DNA of 64,000 bases from an uncultured Oscillospiraceae bacterium (GCA_949878425.1 CATLAL010000010.1:1-64000), one strand, 5' to 3'; positions 48,681-57,300 are shown, numbered from the stretch's first letter. Program-made: numbers and translations. Notes: a model not told the origin generated them from the letters alone.

Positions 48681-49151
48681 ATGGGACGAGTGGGACTGGT
48701 GCGGACGCTGAAGGGAACCACTGTGTTTCTGGCAGTGATGGCGCTGGCGTGTTACCTGGGGATCTTTCCCCAACAGATACGGGAGGCGGCGGACATGTAC
48801 GATATGGCCTGGCTGGAGGCGCCGGGGATCGCCGCCATCAGCGTCAGCGCCGTCCCCATCGCCGTTGCCCTGGTGTTTTTCTGGATGATCTGCACGGAAA
48901 TTGGGCGGGACAACTCCTTCTGCCGCAAAAACGCCCGGCTCCTCACCGGCATCGGCTTCTGCGCCCTCATTGACACCGGCTACTGCGCCGTAGGCACGGT
49001 GACCATTGAGCTGATGGTGGGCTCGCCCATCTGGCTGCTGGGGCTGGGCGTGTGCACGGCGGGGCTGGCCATCGCCCTGGCGGCGTTTCTCCTGAGCCAC
49101 CTGGTGCTCAAGGCCGCGGAGCTGAAGTCGGAAAACGATCTGACCATATAG
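48681..49151 (+). CDS. DUF2975 membrane protein
   Basis: A 156-residue protein with four membrane helices (TTVFLAVMALACYLGIFP, AAISVSAVPIAVALVFFWMI, LTGIGFCALIDTGYCAVGTV, LLGLGVCTAGLAIALAAFLL) and a loop with CTEIGRDNSFCRKNARLL, the diagnostic DUF2975 motif. In many Firmicutes it is followed, as here, by a YozG-like Xre protein; the pair probably acts as a membrane-linked regulatory unit. GGAGG lies 13 bases before the ATG and AGGAT closer. Confidence 0.85.
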   Translation: MGRVGLVRTLKGTTVFLAVMALACYLGIFPQQIREAADMYDMAWLEAPGIAAISVSAVPIAVALVFFWMICTEIGRDNSFCRKNARLLTGIGFCALIDTGYCAVGTVTIELMVGSPIWLLGLGVCTAGLAIALAAFLLSHLVLKAAELKSENDLTI

Positions 49152-49162
49152 GAGGGAGCGCC

Positions 49163-49369
49163 ATGCCGATTCTTGTCAATTTGGACGTCATGCTGGCCAA
49201 GCGGAAGATGACCCTCAGCCAGCTCTCCGAGCAGGTGGATGTCACCATCGCCAACCTCTCCGTCCTGAAAACCAATAAGGCCAAGGCCGTCCGCTTCACC
49301 ACCCTGGAGGCCATCTGTAAGGCCCTGGACTGCCAGCCGGGGGACCTGCTGGAGTATACGCCGGAGTAA
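49163..49369 (+). CDS. YozG-like Xre regulator
   Basis: A 68-residue HTH protein: LVNLDVMLAKRKMTLSQLSE, VTIANLSVLKTNKAKAVRF, TLEAICKALDCQPGDLLEY. The YozG family, partner of the DUF2975 protein 11 bases upstream. GGAGGGAGC precedes the ATG. Confidence 0.88.
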   Translation: MPILVNLDVMLAKRKMTLSQLSEQVDVTIANLSVLKTNKAKAVRFTTLEAICKALDCQPGDLLEYTPE

Positions 49370-49375
49370 TGCTTA

Positions 49376-49537
49376 GGGCTTGTTTGAAAAATGTTAACAT
49401 GCCCAAACGACGGGTCTTTTTCCGCCATGCATTGCCAATTTCCCTTGCAATACATCCAGTATGCCTGCGTCAAATTGGCTTCGCCTGGCGAAAAAATCCC
49501 TCGCTCCTGGGCATATTCCCATTGTTCAAACAGCGCC
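49376..49537 (-). mobile_element. Family A MITE-like element, copy 2 (inverted)
   Basis: 162 bp, starts GGGCTTGTTTGAAAAATG and ends CAAACAGCGCC, TA on both sides; same length as the copy at 35763-35924. Confidence 0.8.
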
Positions 49538-49554
49538 TAGACGCAGACTCTTTA

Positions 49555-49630
49555 GGCATACATTCTTTTTCCCGTGAGAAAAAAGAATCAAAAAAGAGCT
49601 TTTGCGCAAAGCCTCGATTTGCTTATGGGG
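49555..49630 (+). repeat. Family E hairpin repeat, copy 8
   Basis: GGCATACATTCTTTTTCCC / GAAAAAAGAATC stem, then AGCTTTTGCGCAAAGC. It ends just before the ATG of the lipoprotein gene, so it lies in that leader. Confidence 0.7.
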
Positions 49631-49637
49631 GTGTACG

Positions 49638-50069
49638 ATGCGGATATACATCTTTTTGGCGGGATGCTTCCTCCTTCTCGCGGCCTGCGGGGCCCTGGCG
49701 GAGGAACGGGAGCCCGTCCTGCCCAGGGCGGAGGACCTGGAGCGGGTGGCCATTACCGGCGGCGGGCTGGACGTATCCATCACAGACGGCAGCTCCATTG
49801 CCCGGTTACTGGAGGACCTGGAGCGGTCGGTGCTGGGGAACACCGGGATCCCCAGCGTCCGGGATATCCCGGAGGAGGGGGACGGCCTGGTGCGGATCGA
49901 TTTCGGGTTCTCCTCCGGCGGGACCGGCACGGTGTTTCTCTGCCGGCAGGGGGACCGCCTCCTTCTGGAGCAGCCCTTCCAGGGGATCTGGGAGCTGGAC
50001 GGCTCTTTGAAGGACTCCCTCCTGTCCGCCAGGGAGCTGGCGGGCGGCCAGAGGTCAAAAAAGGAGTGA
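49638..50069 (+). CDS. Lipoprotein (DUF5301-like)
   Basis: A 143-residue lipoprotein: MRIYIFLAGCFLLLAACGAL with lipobox LAAC (Cys17). The mature part (SITDGSSIARLLEDLERS and GLVRIDFGFSSGGTGTVFLC) resembles DUF5301, a small surface domain of Clostridia. Start 49638 lacks a strong ribosome site because a family E repeat precedes it. Seven bases separate it from the next membrane gene, suggesting an operon. Confidence 0.65.
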   Translation: MRIYIFLAGCFLLLAACGALAEEREPVLPRAEDLERVAITGGGLDVSITDGSSIARLLEDLERSVLGNTGIPSVRDIPEEGDGLVRIDFGFSSGGTGTVFLCRQGDRLLLEQPFQGIWELDGSLKDSLLSARELAGGQRSKKE

Positions 50070-50076
50070 TGCAGCT

Positions 50077-51573
50077 ATGACAGAACCAAATCACGAGATC
50101 ACGCCCCAGTCCGGCCCCCCCATGCAGCCGGCAATCCCGCCCCGAAAGCCCTGGCCGGTGGAGCGGAGGGAGCGCCGCCTCCTGCCGGTGTCTCTGCTGC
50201 TGTCCTATCTCCTCATCAGCTTTCTGCTGGACTGGATGGGGGGCCGGTGGATGCGCCTGCCCGGGTTGGGGGTGACGGTTCTCACCGCCGGGTGGTACGC
50301 CGCGCTCTTTGTCTACCGGGGAACCGCCGGGCTGGAGCGGCGGGTCAACCGGCTGCTGCTGGGGGCGGCGGCGCTGCTGGCCCTCACCTTTGTCCTGTTC
50401 TCCAACCAGTGGTTCCGGTACTGGAACTGCGGAGCCCTGGCGCTGGTGCTGGCGGTCCACACCTGGGAGCTCTGCGGCGGGGCCCGGCTGCCCTGGGACC
50501 GGGCGGGGATGCTGCTTGAGCGGCTGTGGCTGCTGGTCAAGGGGCCCTTCGTCCGCTGCGGCGCCCTGCTGGACGCGGCCCAGTCCGCCCGGGACAGCCG
50601 GAAGCTGGCCCGGAGCCTGCCAGTTCTCATCGGGGCGGCGGTGACGGTCCCCGCCCTGTGGCTGATCACCCGGGTACTGATGGATGCGGACGCCCTGTTT
50701 GCCCTGGCGGTGGGGCGGCTCTTTGGCCGGACCGCGGGGCGGCTGGGTCCGGCGCTGGCCCGTCTGCTGCTGGCTGTGTGCGTCACGCCCTTTACCTTTT
50801 CCCTGCTGTACTTTGCCGCCCACACGGAGCAAAAGGACCACCCGGTCCGCCTCCGGAAGAAGCGGGAGAGCCTGCCCGCCGCGATTCTCTTGGGGGCCAT
50901 GGACGGGCTGTACCTCTTCTTCCTGGCGGTCCAGTCCGCGGCCCTCTTCGGCGGTCCGGCCTACCTGGCCCAAGCAGGCATCAGCTACGCGTCCTACGCC
51001 CGCAGCGGCTTTTTCCAGCTGGTGGGCCTGACGGGGCTGAACGCGGCGGTGATTCTATCCTGCCTCTGGCTCTGCCGGGCGGACCGGCGGCTGCGGATTC
51101 TGTCCACAGCCCTGGCGGCGCTGACGGCGGTGCTGCTGGTATCCGCCGCCTGGCGGATGACCCTGTACGTCTCCGCCTACGGCCTGTCCTTTAAGCGCCT
51201 TCTCACCTACTGGGGCATGGTGATGCTGGCGATCCTCCTGGCGCTGACCCTGCGGAAAATCTGGCGGGAGGAGTTCTCCCTCTTCCGGGCCGCCGCGCCC
51301 ATCGCCCTGGCCGGGTGGCTGGTGCTCAACTACTGCAGCATCGACGCCATCGCCGTCCGCTACAACGCCGCCCAGGTGTCGGCGGGACGGCTGGCGGAGA
51401 GCGCGGTGGGGGACCTCTTCTATAGCGGGGACGCGTTCAGCTATGACGGCCTGAACGCCTGCCGCCCCCGGTGTCCGGCGGACCCGGCGAGCCATCTGCG
51501 GGAGATGGCGGAGGCGGACTGCCAGAGCTGGACCACCTGGAGCCTCTCCGCCTATCTGGCCTCCAGAGGTTAG
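50077..51573 (+). CDS. DUF4173-type polytopic membrane protein
   Basis: A 498-residue protein with about a dozen hydrophobic segments and a conserved central part (YLAQAGISYASYARSGFFQL, then LTGLNAAVILSC) typical of the DUF4173/DUF4153 group. LNYCSIDAIAVRYN and the short extracellular C-terminal tail also fit. Function unknown. AAGGAGTGATG overlaps the end of the lipoprotein gene. Confidence 0.8.
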   Translation: MTEPNHEITPQSGPPMQPAIPPRKPWPVERRERRLLPVSLLLSYLLISFLLDWMGGRWMRLPGLGVTVLTAGWYAALFVYRGTAGLERRVNRLLLGAAALLALTFVLFSNQWFRYWNCGALALVLAVHTWELCGGARLPWDRAGMLLERLWLLVKGPFVRCGALLDAAQSARDSRKLARSLPVLIGAAVTVPALWLITRVLMDADALFALAVGRLFGRTAGRLGPALARLLLAVCVTPFTFSLLYFAAHTEQKDHPVRLRKKRESLPAAILLGAMDGLYLFFLAVQSAALFGGPAYLAQAGISYASYARSGFFQLVGLTGLNAAVILSCLWLCRADRRLRILSTALAALTAVLLVSAAWRMTLYVSAYGLSFKRLLTYWGMVMLAILLALTLRKIWREEFSLFRAAAPIALAGWLVLNYCSIDAIAVRYNAAQVSAGRLAESAVGDLFYSGDAFSYDGLNACRPRCPADPASHLREMAEADCQSWTTWSLSAYLASRG

Positions 51574-51617
51574 GCGCCGGACCGTCAGCCGGCCTTCCAC
51601 GCGAAGCAGGCGTATCC

Positions 51618-51700
51618 GGCATACATTCTTTTCTTTTTAAAAGAAAAGAATCAAAAGAAAATTTTATTCGCAAGGCATTCGCCCTGCTCTCCTTATAAGG
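51618..51700 (+). repeat. Family E hairpin repeat, copy 9
   Basis: GGCATACATTCTTTTC / GAAAAGAATC stem with the TTTTATTCGCAAGGC tail. It follows the DUF4173 gene and may terminate it. Confidence 0.7.
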
Positions 51701-51714
51701 GCGTAGGGTGCACA

Positions 51715-51800
51715 AGCCACCGCGGCAGCCAAGTCCGGAAGTAAGTGCGGCCAGGCCGTGCACGGCGGGATATAAGACCGTGCGAAGCGTACCTTGAAAA
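51715..51800 (+). repeat. Family G element, copy 2
   Basis: AAGTCCGGAAGTAAGTGCGG, CACGGCGGGATATAAGACC and CGAAGCGTACCTTGAAAATT, matching 22679-22760 in inverted orientation. Confidence 0.6.
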
Positions 51801-51887
51801 TTGATTTCCCCAGGCCTCCTCCGTTTCATTTGACTTTTCCCGCCATTGGGGCTACAATAGGGGAAATGAGTGAAGGAGGCCTGCTCC

Positions 51888-52682
51888 ATGCTGTATTCCG
51901 ACCATCCCCGCGTCCACTACGCCAAGGCCCAGCTGGCGGAGGTGATCTGCCAGTTTCGCTTCCCGGCCATCCTCTCCATCGGGGCCAGGGAGCCGGTGGA
52001 TTTTCAGGACGCCGTTCGGTCCATGTTCCCCCGATACGCGGCCAAGGAGGAGCGGCCCGGCCCCAAGCTCACCGGCCTGGGCTCCGGCGGCCCCAAGCTG
52101 GAGGCCCAAAAGCCCGTGGTTAACCACAACTTCGTCTCCGCCAACGGCCGCTGGAAGCTGAACCTCACCAGCACCTTTATCTCCCTGAGCACTGTCAGCT
52201 ACCCCGGCTGGGAGGAGTTCGGCCAGCACTTCGACATGCCCCTGGCCCAGTTTATCCGCATCTACCAGCCCGCCTTCTTTGAGCGCATCGGCCTGCGGTA
52301 CGTGAACATCTTCTCCCGCAAAAAGCTGGACCTGGAGGGGGAGCCCTGGCGGGAGCTGTTCACCTCCTACTACCTGGGCATTCTGGCCGCGGAGGACGTG
52401 GACGAGCGCAGTACCCGCAAGTGCTCTGTGGACACGGAGCTCTCCCTGGACGGCAGCTGCCGGGCCAAGATCCACGCTGGCCCCGGCATGGTCAAGCAGA
52501 ACCTCCCCAACGCCCCCCAGGACCCGGAGGTGAAGTTTATCCTGGACATGGACCTCTTCATGGGCGGACAGCTGGACCCCCGCATGGCCGCCGGCGGCCT
52601 GGAGACCCTCCACAGCCACTCCACCACCCTCTTCCAGGGGGCCATTACCGACCGCCTGCACACCGCCCTGGAGCCGGATTGA
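51888..52682 (+). CDS. TIGR04255-family protein
   Basis: A 264-residue soluble protein starting MLYSDHPRVHYAKAQLAEVI, followed by CQFRFPAIL, the typical beginning of TIGR04255. PLAQFIRIYQPAFFERIGLR, YVNIF and a C-terminal FMGGQLD...TDRLHTAL also fit. The family is widespread and uncharacterised, often in defence or mobile contexts, but nothing of that kind adjoins it here. Start 51888 follows GAAGGAGG by eight bases. Confidence 0.85.
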   Translation: MLYSDHPRVHYAKAQLAEVICQFRFPAILSIGAREPVDFQDAVRSMFPRYAAKEERPGPKLTGLGSGGPKLEAQKPVVNHNFVSANGRWKLNLTSTFISLSTVSYPGWEEFGQHFDMPLAQFIRIYQPAFFERIGLRYVNIFSRKKLDLEGEPWRELFTSYYLGILAAEDVDERSTRKCSVDTELSLDGSCRAKIHAGPGMVKQNLPNAPQDPEVKFILDMDLFMGGQLDPRMAAGGLETLHSHSTTLFQGAITDRLHTALEPD

Positions 52683-52696
52683 TATAGCCAATCAAG

Positions 52697-52866
52697 CTGG
52701 GAACGAGCAAAAGTTGGGCTTCGCCCAAACCCAACAGGGCTTTGCCCCGTGGGCCGGCCTTTGGCCGGCTAACGCCTGGACCCACCGCCCCTTGAAAAGG
52801 GCGGCCCTAAACTTTACTGTTTTGAACTGTGGCCACTATATCTGTATAGCGCAGCACGTTCCTCTT
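52697..52866 (+). repeat. Family F GC-rich hairpin repeat, copy 3
   Basis: GGGAACGAGCAAAAGTTGGG start, hairpins GGGCCGGCCTTTGGCCGGC and the end GGCGGCCCTAAACTTTACTG; tail AACTGTGGCCACTATATCTG shared with copy 2. Confidence 0.7.
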
Positions 52867-52877
52867 AAAAACAGAAG

Positions 52878-52909
52878 CCGGGCGGGCTATTATAGCCCGC
52901 CCGGTTTTT
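52878..52909. terminator. Terminator
   Basis: CCGGGCGGGCTA (52878-52889) and TAGCCCGCCCGG (52893-52904) then TTTTT; it also serves the leftward small gene ending at 52913. Confidence 0.8.
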
Positions 52910-52912
52910 CAA

Positions 52913-53065
52913 CTATTTCTGAGACATGCCGGCAATATATGCCTTGATCAATGTCTTGATCTCCTCCGGAGTGTAGGATTCCGTCCCGTCTGCCGATTCA
53001 ATGCTATCAATCAAGTCGTAAGCCATGGATTTTTAAATCTCGTTGGACTCTCTATCCGCCGGCAT
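52913..53065 (-). pseudogene. Small protein gene with an in-frame stop at codon 11
   Basis: GAAAGGAGGAG four bases before an ATG at 53065 gives MPADRESNEI, then TAA, then the same frame continues KSMAYDLIDSIESADG and TESYTPEEIKTLIKAYIAGM to TAG at 52913. Either the 50-residue gene is broken by one mutation, or a 37-residue product begins at ATG 53026. The strong ribosome site, the downstream terminator and the amphipathic C-terminal helix point to a real small gene. No family recognised. Confidence 0.55.
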
Positions 53066-53189
53066 ACTGCTCCTCCTTTCATACAGGCCGTATCACTCGT
53101 TCCTATGATAAAACTTATCATGGGAATTCCGCTGTGTCAATAAAAACGCGCGGCGGGCCTGTACTGGGCGGAGGGATGGGCTCTTTGTC

Positions 53190-55340
53190 TTACTTGATGC
53201 TCTCGCCCCGGGCCTTTTTCTCCTCGATCTCCCGGAGGGCGTCCTTATGGCTGAGGTTGACGCGGCCCTTCTCGTCGATCTCGGTGACCTTGACCCACAT
53301 CATGTCGCCGATCTTGCACACGTCCTCCACCTTCTCCACCCGCTTGTTGGCCAGCTTGGAGATGTGGACCAGGCCGTCCTTGCCGGGGGCCAGCTCCACG
53401 AAGGCGCCGAACTGCATCAGGCGGACCACACGGCCGTAGTAGAGGGAGCCCACCTCGGGCACAAAGACGATGGCATCGATGGCGGCCTTGGCGGCGTCGC
53501 AGGAGGCGGAGTCGGCGGAGGCGATGCGGATGGTGCCGTCGTCCTCAATGTCGATCTTGGCGCCGGTGTCGGCCACGATCTTCTGAATCACGCTGCCGCC
53601 CTTGCCGATGACGTCCCGGATGTTGTCGGGGTCAATGTGCATGGTGATCATCTTGGGAGCCCACTTGCACACCTCGGGCCGGGGGGCGGAGATGCAGGGC
53701 AGCATGATCTGGTCAAGGATCTCGCAGCGGGCGTCGTAGGTGATGTCCAGGGCGTTTTTGATGATCTCCATGGTCAGACCGTCGTTTTTCAGGTCCATCT
53801 GGATGGCGGTGATACCCTTCTTGGTGCCGCCCACCTTGAAGTCCATCTCGCCGTGGAAGTCCTCCACGCCCTGGATGTCGATGAAGGTGGTGAAGGAGCC
53901 GTCATCGTCCTGGATGAGGCCGCAGGAGATGCCCGCCACCGGGGCCTTGATGGGCACGCCGGCGTCCATGAGGGCCAGTGTGCTGCCGCAGATGGAGCCC
54001 TGGGAGGTGGAGCCGTTGGAGCTCACCACCTCGGATACCACCCGGATGGCGTAGGGGAACTCCTCCTCGCTGGGGAGCACCGGCAGCAGGGCCCGCTCCG
54101 CCAGGGCGCCGTGGCCGATCTCCCGGCGGCCGGGGGAGCGGGAGGGCTTGGCCTCGCCCACGGAGTAGCCGGGGAAGTTGTAGTGGTGCATATACCGCTT
54201 GGCGGTCTCCGGCCAGATGGTGTCCAGCTTCTGGGCCGCGGTCAGCATGTCCAGGGTGCACACGCTGAGGACCTGGGTCTGGCCCCGGGTAAAGAGGCCG
54301 GAGCCGTGGACCCGGGGCAGGACCCCCACCTCGGCGGCCAGGGGCCGGATCTCGTTTTTCGCCCGGCCGTCCACCCGGTGGCCCTCCAGCAGCCAGGCCT
54401 TGACGATCTTCTTCTGGAACTTGTAGGTGAACTCCTCCAGATACTTGTCCATATCCGGATAGTCCTCCAGGTACAGCTCGTGCCAGCGGTCGATGAGCTT
54501 GTTCCAGCGGGCCTCCCGGACATTCTTGTCGTCGGTGTCCATGGCCTCCCGGGCCTCGTCCATGGTGGAGGCCACGATCTTGTCAAAGAGCTCCTGGTTG
54601 AAGTCCGCGTGGGGGTAGTCGAACTTCTCCTTACCGATCTCGGCCACCATCTGGTTGATGAGGGCCACCTGCTTCTGGTTCTCGGTGTGGGCCAGCGCTA
54701 TGGCCTCAAACATGACGTCGTTGGGGATCTCGTTGGCCCCGGCCTCGATCATCACCACCTTCTTGCCGGTGGAGACCACGGTGACGTCCAGGTCGGAGAC
54801 CTGGGACTGCTCATAGGTGGGATTCACCACCAGTTTGCCGTCCACATAGCCGATCTTCAGTGCGCCCACGGGGCCGTTCCAGGGGATGTCGGAGATGGCC
54901 AGGGCGGCGCTGGTGCCGATGAGGGCGGCGATCTCAGGGGAGCAGTCCGGGTCTACGCTCATGACGGTGGCCATAATGGCCACATCGTTGCGGAAGTCGC
55001 CAGGGAAGAGGGGGCGGATGGGCCGGTCGATCACCCGGCTGGTGAGGATGCCCTTCTCCCCGGGGCGGCCCTCCCGGCGCATGAAGGAGCCGGGGATGCG
55101 GCCCACGGCGTACATCTTCTCCTCAAAGTCTACACTCAGGGGGAAGAAGTCGATACCGTCCCGGGGCCGGGGGGCGGCGGTGGCGGTGACCAGGACCACC
55201 GTGTCGCCGTAGGTGACCATAACGGCGGCGTTGGCCAGCTCGGCGATCTTGCCGGTCTCCAGGGTGAGGGGACGGCCCGCCAGGTCCATGGTGTACTTGC
55301 GGTAGTTGGGGAACTGCTTCTTTTTAATAATCGTTGACAT
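53190..55340 (-). CDS. pnp: Polynucleotide phosphorylase
   Basis: A 716-residue 3'-5' exoribonuclease. Two RNase PH domains (1-~230 and ~310-550, with VGRIPGSFMRREGRPGEKGI and GQTQVLSVCTL) surround an all-alpha domain. KH (about 555-615, DNIRDVIGKGGSVIQKIVAD) and S1 (about 625-695, YYGRVVRLMQFGAFVELAPG) follow. It degrades mRNA in the RNA degradosome. One stretch (SVGEAKPSRSPGRREIGHGA) is the catalytic GRREIGHG motif. It lies downstream of rpsO as in most bacteria. Confidence 0.97.
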   Translation of the reverse strand: MSTIIKKKQFPNYRKYTMDLAGRPLTLETGKIAELANAAVMVTYGDTVVLVTATAAPRPRDGIDFFPLSVDFEEKMYAVGRIPGSFMRREGRPGEKGILTSRVIDRPIRPLFPGDFRNDVAIMATVMSVDPDCSPEIAALIGTSAALAISDIPWNGPVGALKIGYVDGKLVVNPTYEQSQVSDLDVTVVSTGKKVVMIEAGANEIPNDVMFEAIALAHTENQKQVALINQMVAEIGKEKFDYPHADFNQELFDKIVASTMDEAREAMDTDDKNVREARWNKLIDRWHELYLEDYPDMDKYLEEFTYKFQKKIVKAWLLEGHRVDGRAKNEIRPLAAEVGVLPRVHGSGLFTRGQTQVLSVCTLDMLTAAQKLDTIWPETAKRYMHHYNFPGYSVGEAKPSRSPGRREIGHGALAERALLPVLPSEEEFPYAIRVVSEVVSSNGSTSQGSICGSTLALMDAGVPIKAPVAGISCGLIQDDDGSFTTFIDIQGVEDFHGEMDFKVGGTKKGITAIQMDLKNDGLTMEIIKNALDITYDARCEILDQIMLPCISAPRPEVCKWAPKMITMHIDPDNIRDVIGKGGSVIQKIVADTGAKIDIEDDGTIRIASADSASCDAAKAAIDAIVFVPEVGSLYYGRVVRLMQFGAFVELAPGKDGLVHISKLANKRVEKVEDVCKIGDMMWVKVTEIDEKGRVNLSHKDALREIEEKKARGESIK

Positions 55341-55506
55341 AGTCTGCTCCTTTCACTTTCTAAAAACCTTCGGGAGCCTACCTTTTAGCACTTGATTTCA
55401 CGGCCGACGGTCTCCGTCAGCGGCAAAACCAACTGCTAAAGAGGTATCCTCCCGCTGCTTCCGCGAAATCCGCGGGTCGAAGGGACGGCGCACAGGGACG
55501 GAAAAG

Positions 55507-55536
55507 GCGGGGAGCAAGTTGACACTTTCTCCCCGC
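55507..55536 (-). terminator. Hairpin between rpsO and pnp
   Basis: GCGGGGAG (55507-55514) and CTCCCCGC (55529-55536). Partial read-through to pnp is likely. Bases 55341-55506, the pnp leader, contain several short inverted repeats that pnp autoregulation could use. Confidence 0.55.
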
Positions 55537-55544
55537 GCAGGTCC

Positions 55545-55811
55545 TTACTTACGGATCCCCAGCTTGGCAATCAGGGCGCGGTAGCGCTCAACGTCCTTCT
55601 TTGCCAGATAATCCAGCAGGCTGCGGCGCTTACCGATCATCTTGTACAGGCCGCGGCGGCTGTGGTTGTCCTGGGCGTGAACCTTCAGGTGCTCCGTGAG
55701 CTGGTTGATCCGCTCCGTCAGGATGGCCACCTGAACCTCCGGGGAGCCGGTGTCCGTGGGGTGCGTGCGGTTGGCCTCGATAATTGAGGTCTTCTGGTCC
55801 TTCTGCATCAT
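55545..55811 (-). CDS. rpsO: 30S ribosomal protein S15
   Basis: An 88-residue protein; start 55811 ([20 protein letters not shown]) uses AAAAGGTG upstream; a GTG at 55823 is less likely. [40 protein letters not shown] and [17 protein letters not shown] are invariant S15 features. S15 binds 16S rRNA helices 20-22. Confidence 0.96.
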   Translation of the reverse strand: MMQKDQKTSIIEANRTHPTDTGSPEVQVAILTERINQLTEHLKVHAQDNHSRRGLYKMIGKRRSLLDYLAKKDVERYRALIAKLGIRK

Positions 55812-56016
55812 AGCTTTTTTCACCTTTTCTATAGAATTCTCCGCAAGCCGCGCCGGGGCAGGTGCCGCCGCCGGCGGAGCAGGGGAACCTGCTTACAGCA
55901 GCCGGGCTTACTATAGCACATCTCGTTACTTTTGTAAAGAGAAAATTCGGGAAATATTGAAAAAATCTTTACTTTCCTCACCCCAGGGCCCTTGGCGCGG
56001 ACTCCGGGCGCAGAAA

Positions 56017-56045
56017 AGCCGGACCCGCGCGGCGCGGGCCCGGCT
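56017..56045 (-). terminator. Terminator of rpsF-ssb-rpsR
   Basis: AGCCGGACCCGCGC and its near-complement GCGGGCCCGGCT; on the minus strand it is followed by TTTTCTG. Confidence 0.7.
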
Positions 56046-56065
56046 CTCTCGTATTGCCGCTGATT

Positions 56066-56320
56066 TTACTCGGTCACATAGGGCAGCAGCGCGATCTGGC
56101 GGGCGCGCTTGATGGCGTCGGTCAGCTGGCGCTGGTGCATGGCGCAGGTGCCGGTGGTCCTGCGGGGCAGGATCTTGGAGCGCTCGGAAATAAAGCGGCG
56201 CAGCTTGGCGGCGTCCTTATAGTCGATGTGCTCGCATTTATCCACGCAGAACTGGCAGACCTTCTTCCGCTTCCGGGGAGCGCCGGAGCGTGCGGGCCGG
56301 TTTTCACGTTCCATAGCCAT
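56066..56320 (-). CDS. rpsR: 30S ribosomal protein S18
   Basis: An 84-residue protein with the N-terminal zinc-type [20 protein letters not shown] (Cys-plus form) and [40 protein letters not shown] completes the domain. It partners S6 on the platform. Third gene of the rpsF-ssb-rpsR operon. Confidence 0.96.
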   Translation of the reverse strand: MAMERENRPARSGAPRKRKKVCQFCVDKCEHIDYKDAAKLRRFISERSKILPRRTTGTCAMHQRQLTDAIKRARQIALLPYVTE

Positions 56321-56381
56321 GGTTCCATCCTCCTGATTTCAAAATATGGCGGTCTGGGCCGCCGGGGGCGTCAGCGCCCCG

Positions 56382-56888
56382 TCAGAACGGCAGGTCGCCG
56401 TCCTGATCGTCGATCTCGGCAAAGCCGGAGCTCTCCTCGCTGGGGGGCGCGCCGTAGCCGTTTCCGCCATAGCCTCCGCCGCCGTACCCGCCGCCGTAGG
56501 CGGGCTGGGCCGGAGCGCCGTAGGCCGGCGGGGCGCCGTAGCTGTCCCGGTCCGGAGCGCTGTCCCGCTTGTTGTCCCCAAAGTAGACGTTGTCGGCCAC
56601 TACCTCCGCGGAGCGGCGGTTGTTGCCCTCCCGATCCTTCCAGTCCCGGATCTGGAGCCGGCCCTCCGCCACGGCCATACGGCCCTTGGCAAAGTACTTG
56701 CAGACGAACTCCGCCGTCTGCCGCCAGGCCACCACGTCAATGAAGTCCGTGCTCTTTTCGCCGGAGTCCCGGTTCTTGTAGTCCCGGTCAACGGCAAGGG
56801 TAAAGCTGGTTACGGAGACGCCGGACTGGGTGGTGCGCAGCTCCGGGTCCCGTACAAGGCGCCCCATTATGATAATGCGGTTCAACAT
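56382..56888 (-). CDS. ssb: Single-stranded DNA-binding protein
   Basis: A 168-residue protein: OB-fold (1-105, MLNRIIIMGRLVRDPELRTT, RDYKNRDSGEKSTDFIDVVA, WRQTAEFVCKYFAKGRMAVA), a Gly/Tyr-rich linker and the acidic tip EIDDQDGDLPF that binds repair and replication partners. Located between rpsF and rpsR, the classic arrangement. Confidence 0.95.
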   Translation of the reverse strand: MLNRIIIMGRLVRDPELRTTQSGVSVTSFTLAVDRDYKNRDSGEKSTDFIDVVAWRQTAEFVCKYFAKGRMAVAEGRLQIRDWKDREGNNRRSAEVVADNVYFGDNKRDSAPDRDSYGAPPAYGAPAQPAYGGGYGGGGYGGNGYGAPPSEESSGFAEIDDQDGDLPF

Positions 56889-56905
56889 GTGGTCTCTTCC
56901 TCTCG

Positions 56906-57202
56906 TTACTCGCCCTTGCAGACGATCATGGAACGCAGGATGCCGTCGGTAATGCCCAGCACACGGTCCAGCTCCTTGGGGAAATCAGGATTGCTGGTGA
57001 AGCTCATCAGGACATAGTACCCCTCGGTCTTGTAGTCGATGGCGTAGGCCAGCCGGCGCTTGCCCCACTCCTCTACCTCCACGGCGGAGCTGTGCTGCTC
57101 GGCCAGCGCCTTGAACTTCTCCACAGTGGCGGCGATGGCCTCCTCGCCCTGGTTGGGATCGATGATATACACGACCTCGTAGTTATCCGAAATTTTTGCC
57201 AT
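56906..57202 (-). CDS. rpsF: 30S ribosomal protein S6
   Basis: A 98-residue protein; start 57202 (MAKISDNYEVVYIIDPNQGE) is chosen from the GGAGG at ten bases and the family N terminus. SAVEVEEWGKRRLAYAIDYK and TEGYYVLMSFTSNPDFPKEL fit S6. First gene of the operon. Confidence 0.95.
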   Translation of the reverse strand: MAKISDNYEVVYIIDPNQGEEAIAATVEKFKALAEQHSSAVEVEEWGKRRLAYAIDYKTEGYYVLMSFTSNPDFPKELDRVLGITDGILRSMIVCKGE

Positions 57203-57300
57203 GGTTTGCACCTCCTTTTGGACTGATGGCCCCCGCTCGCCGGCGGGAGCAAGGATTTTGCGCCTGCGAAACCGCAAGCTTTATTATTATACCGTTTTTT
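57203..57300 (-). promoter_or_regulatory. Leader of rpsF (possible S6:S18 leader RNA)
   Basis: On the coding strand GCTCCCGCCGGCGAGCGGGGGC forms a bulged hairpin 30 bases before the ribosome site, as in S6:S18 autoregulatory leaders. The match is by eye. Confidence 0.35.

Noticed and set aside
51888..52682. Anti-phage defence island around the TIGR04255 gene
   Set aside because: The neighbours are a DUF4173 gene, repeats and pnp; no defence genes are present.
53247..55337. A 696-codon open frame on the + strand
   Set aside because: Exact antisense of pnp, which has all expected domains.
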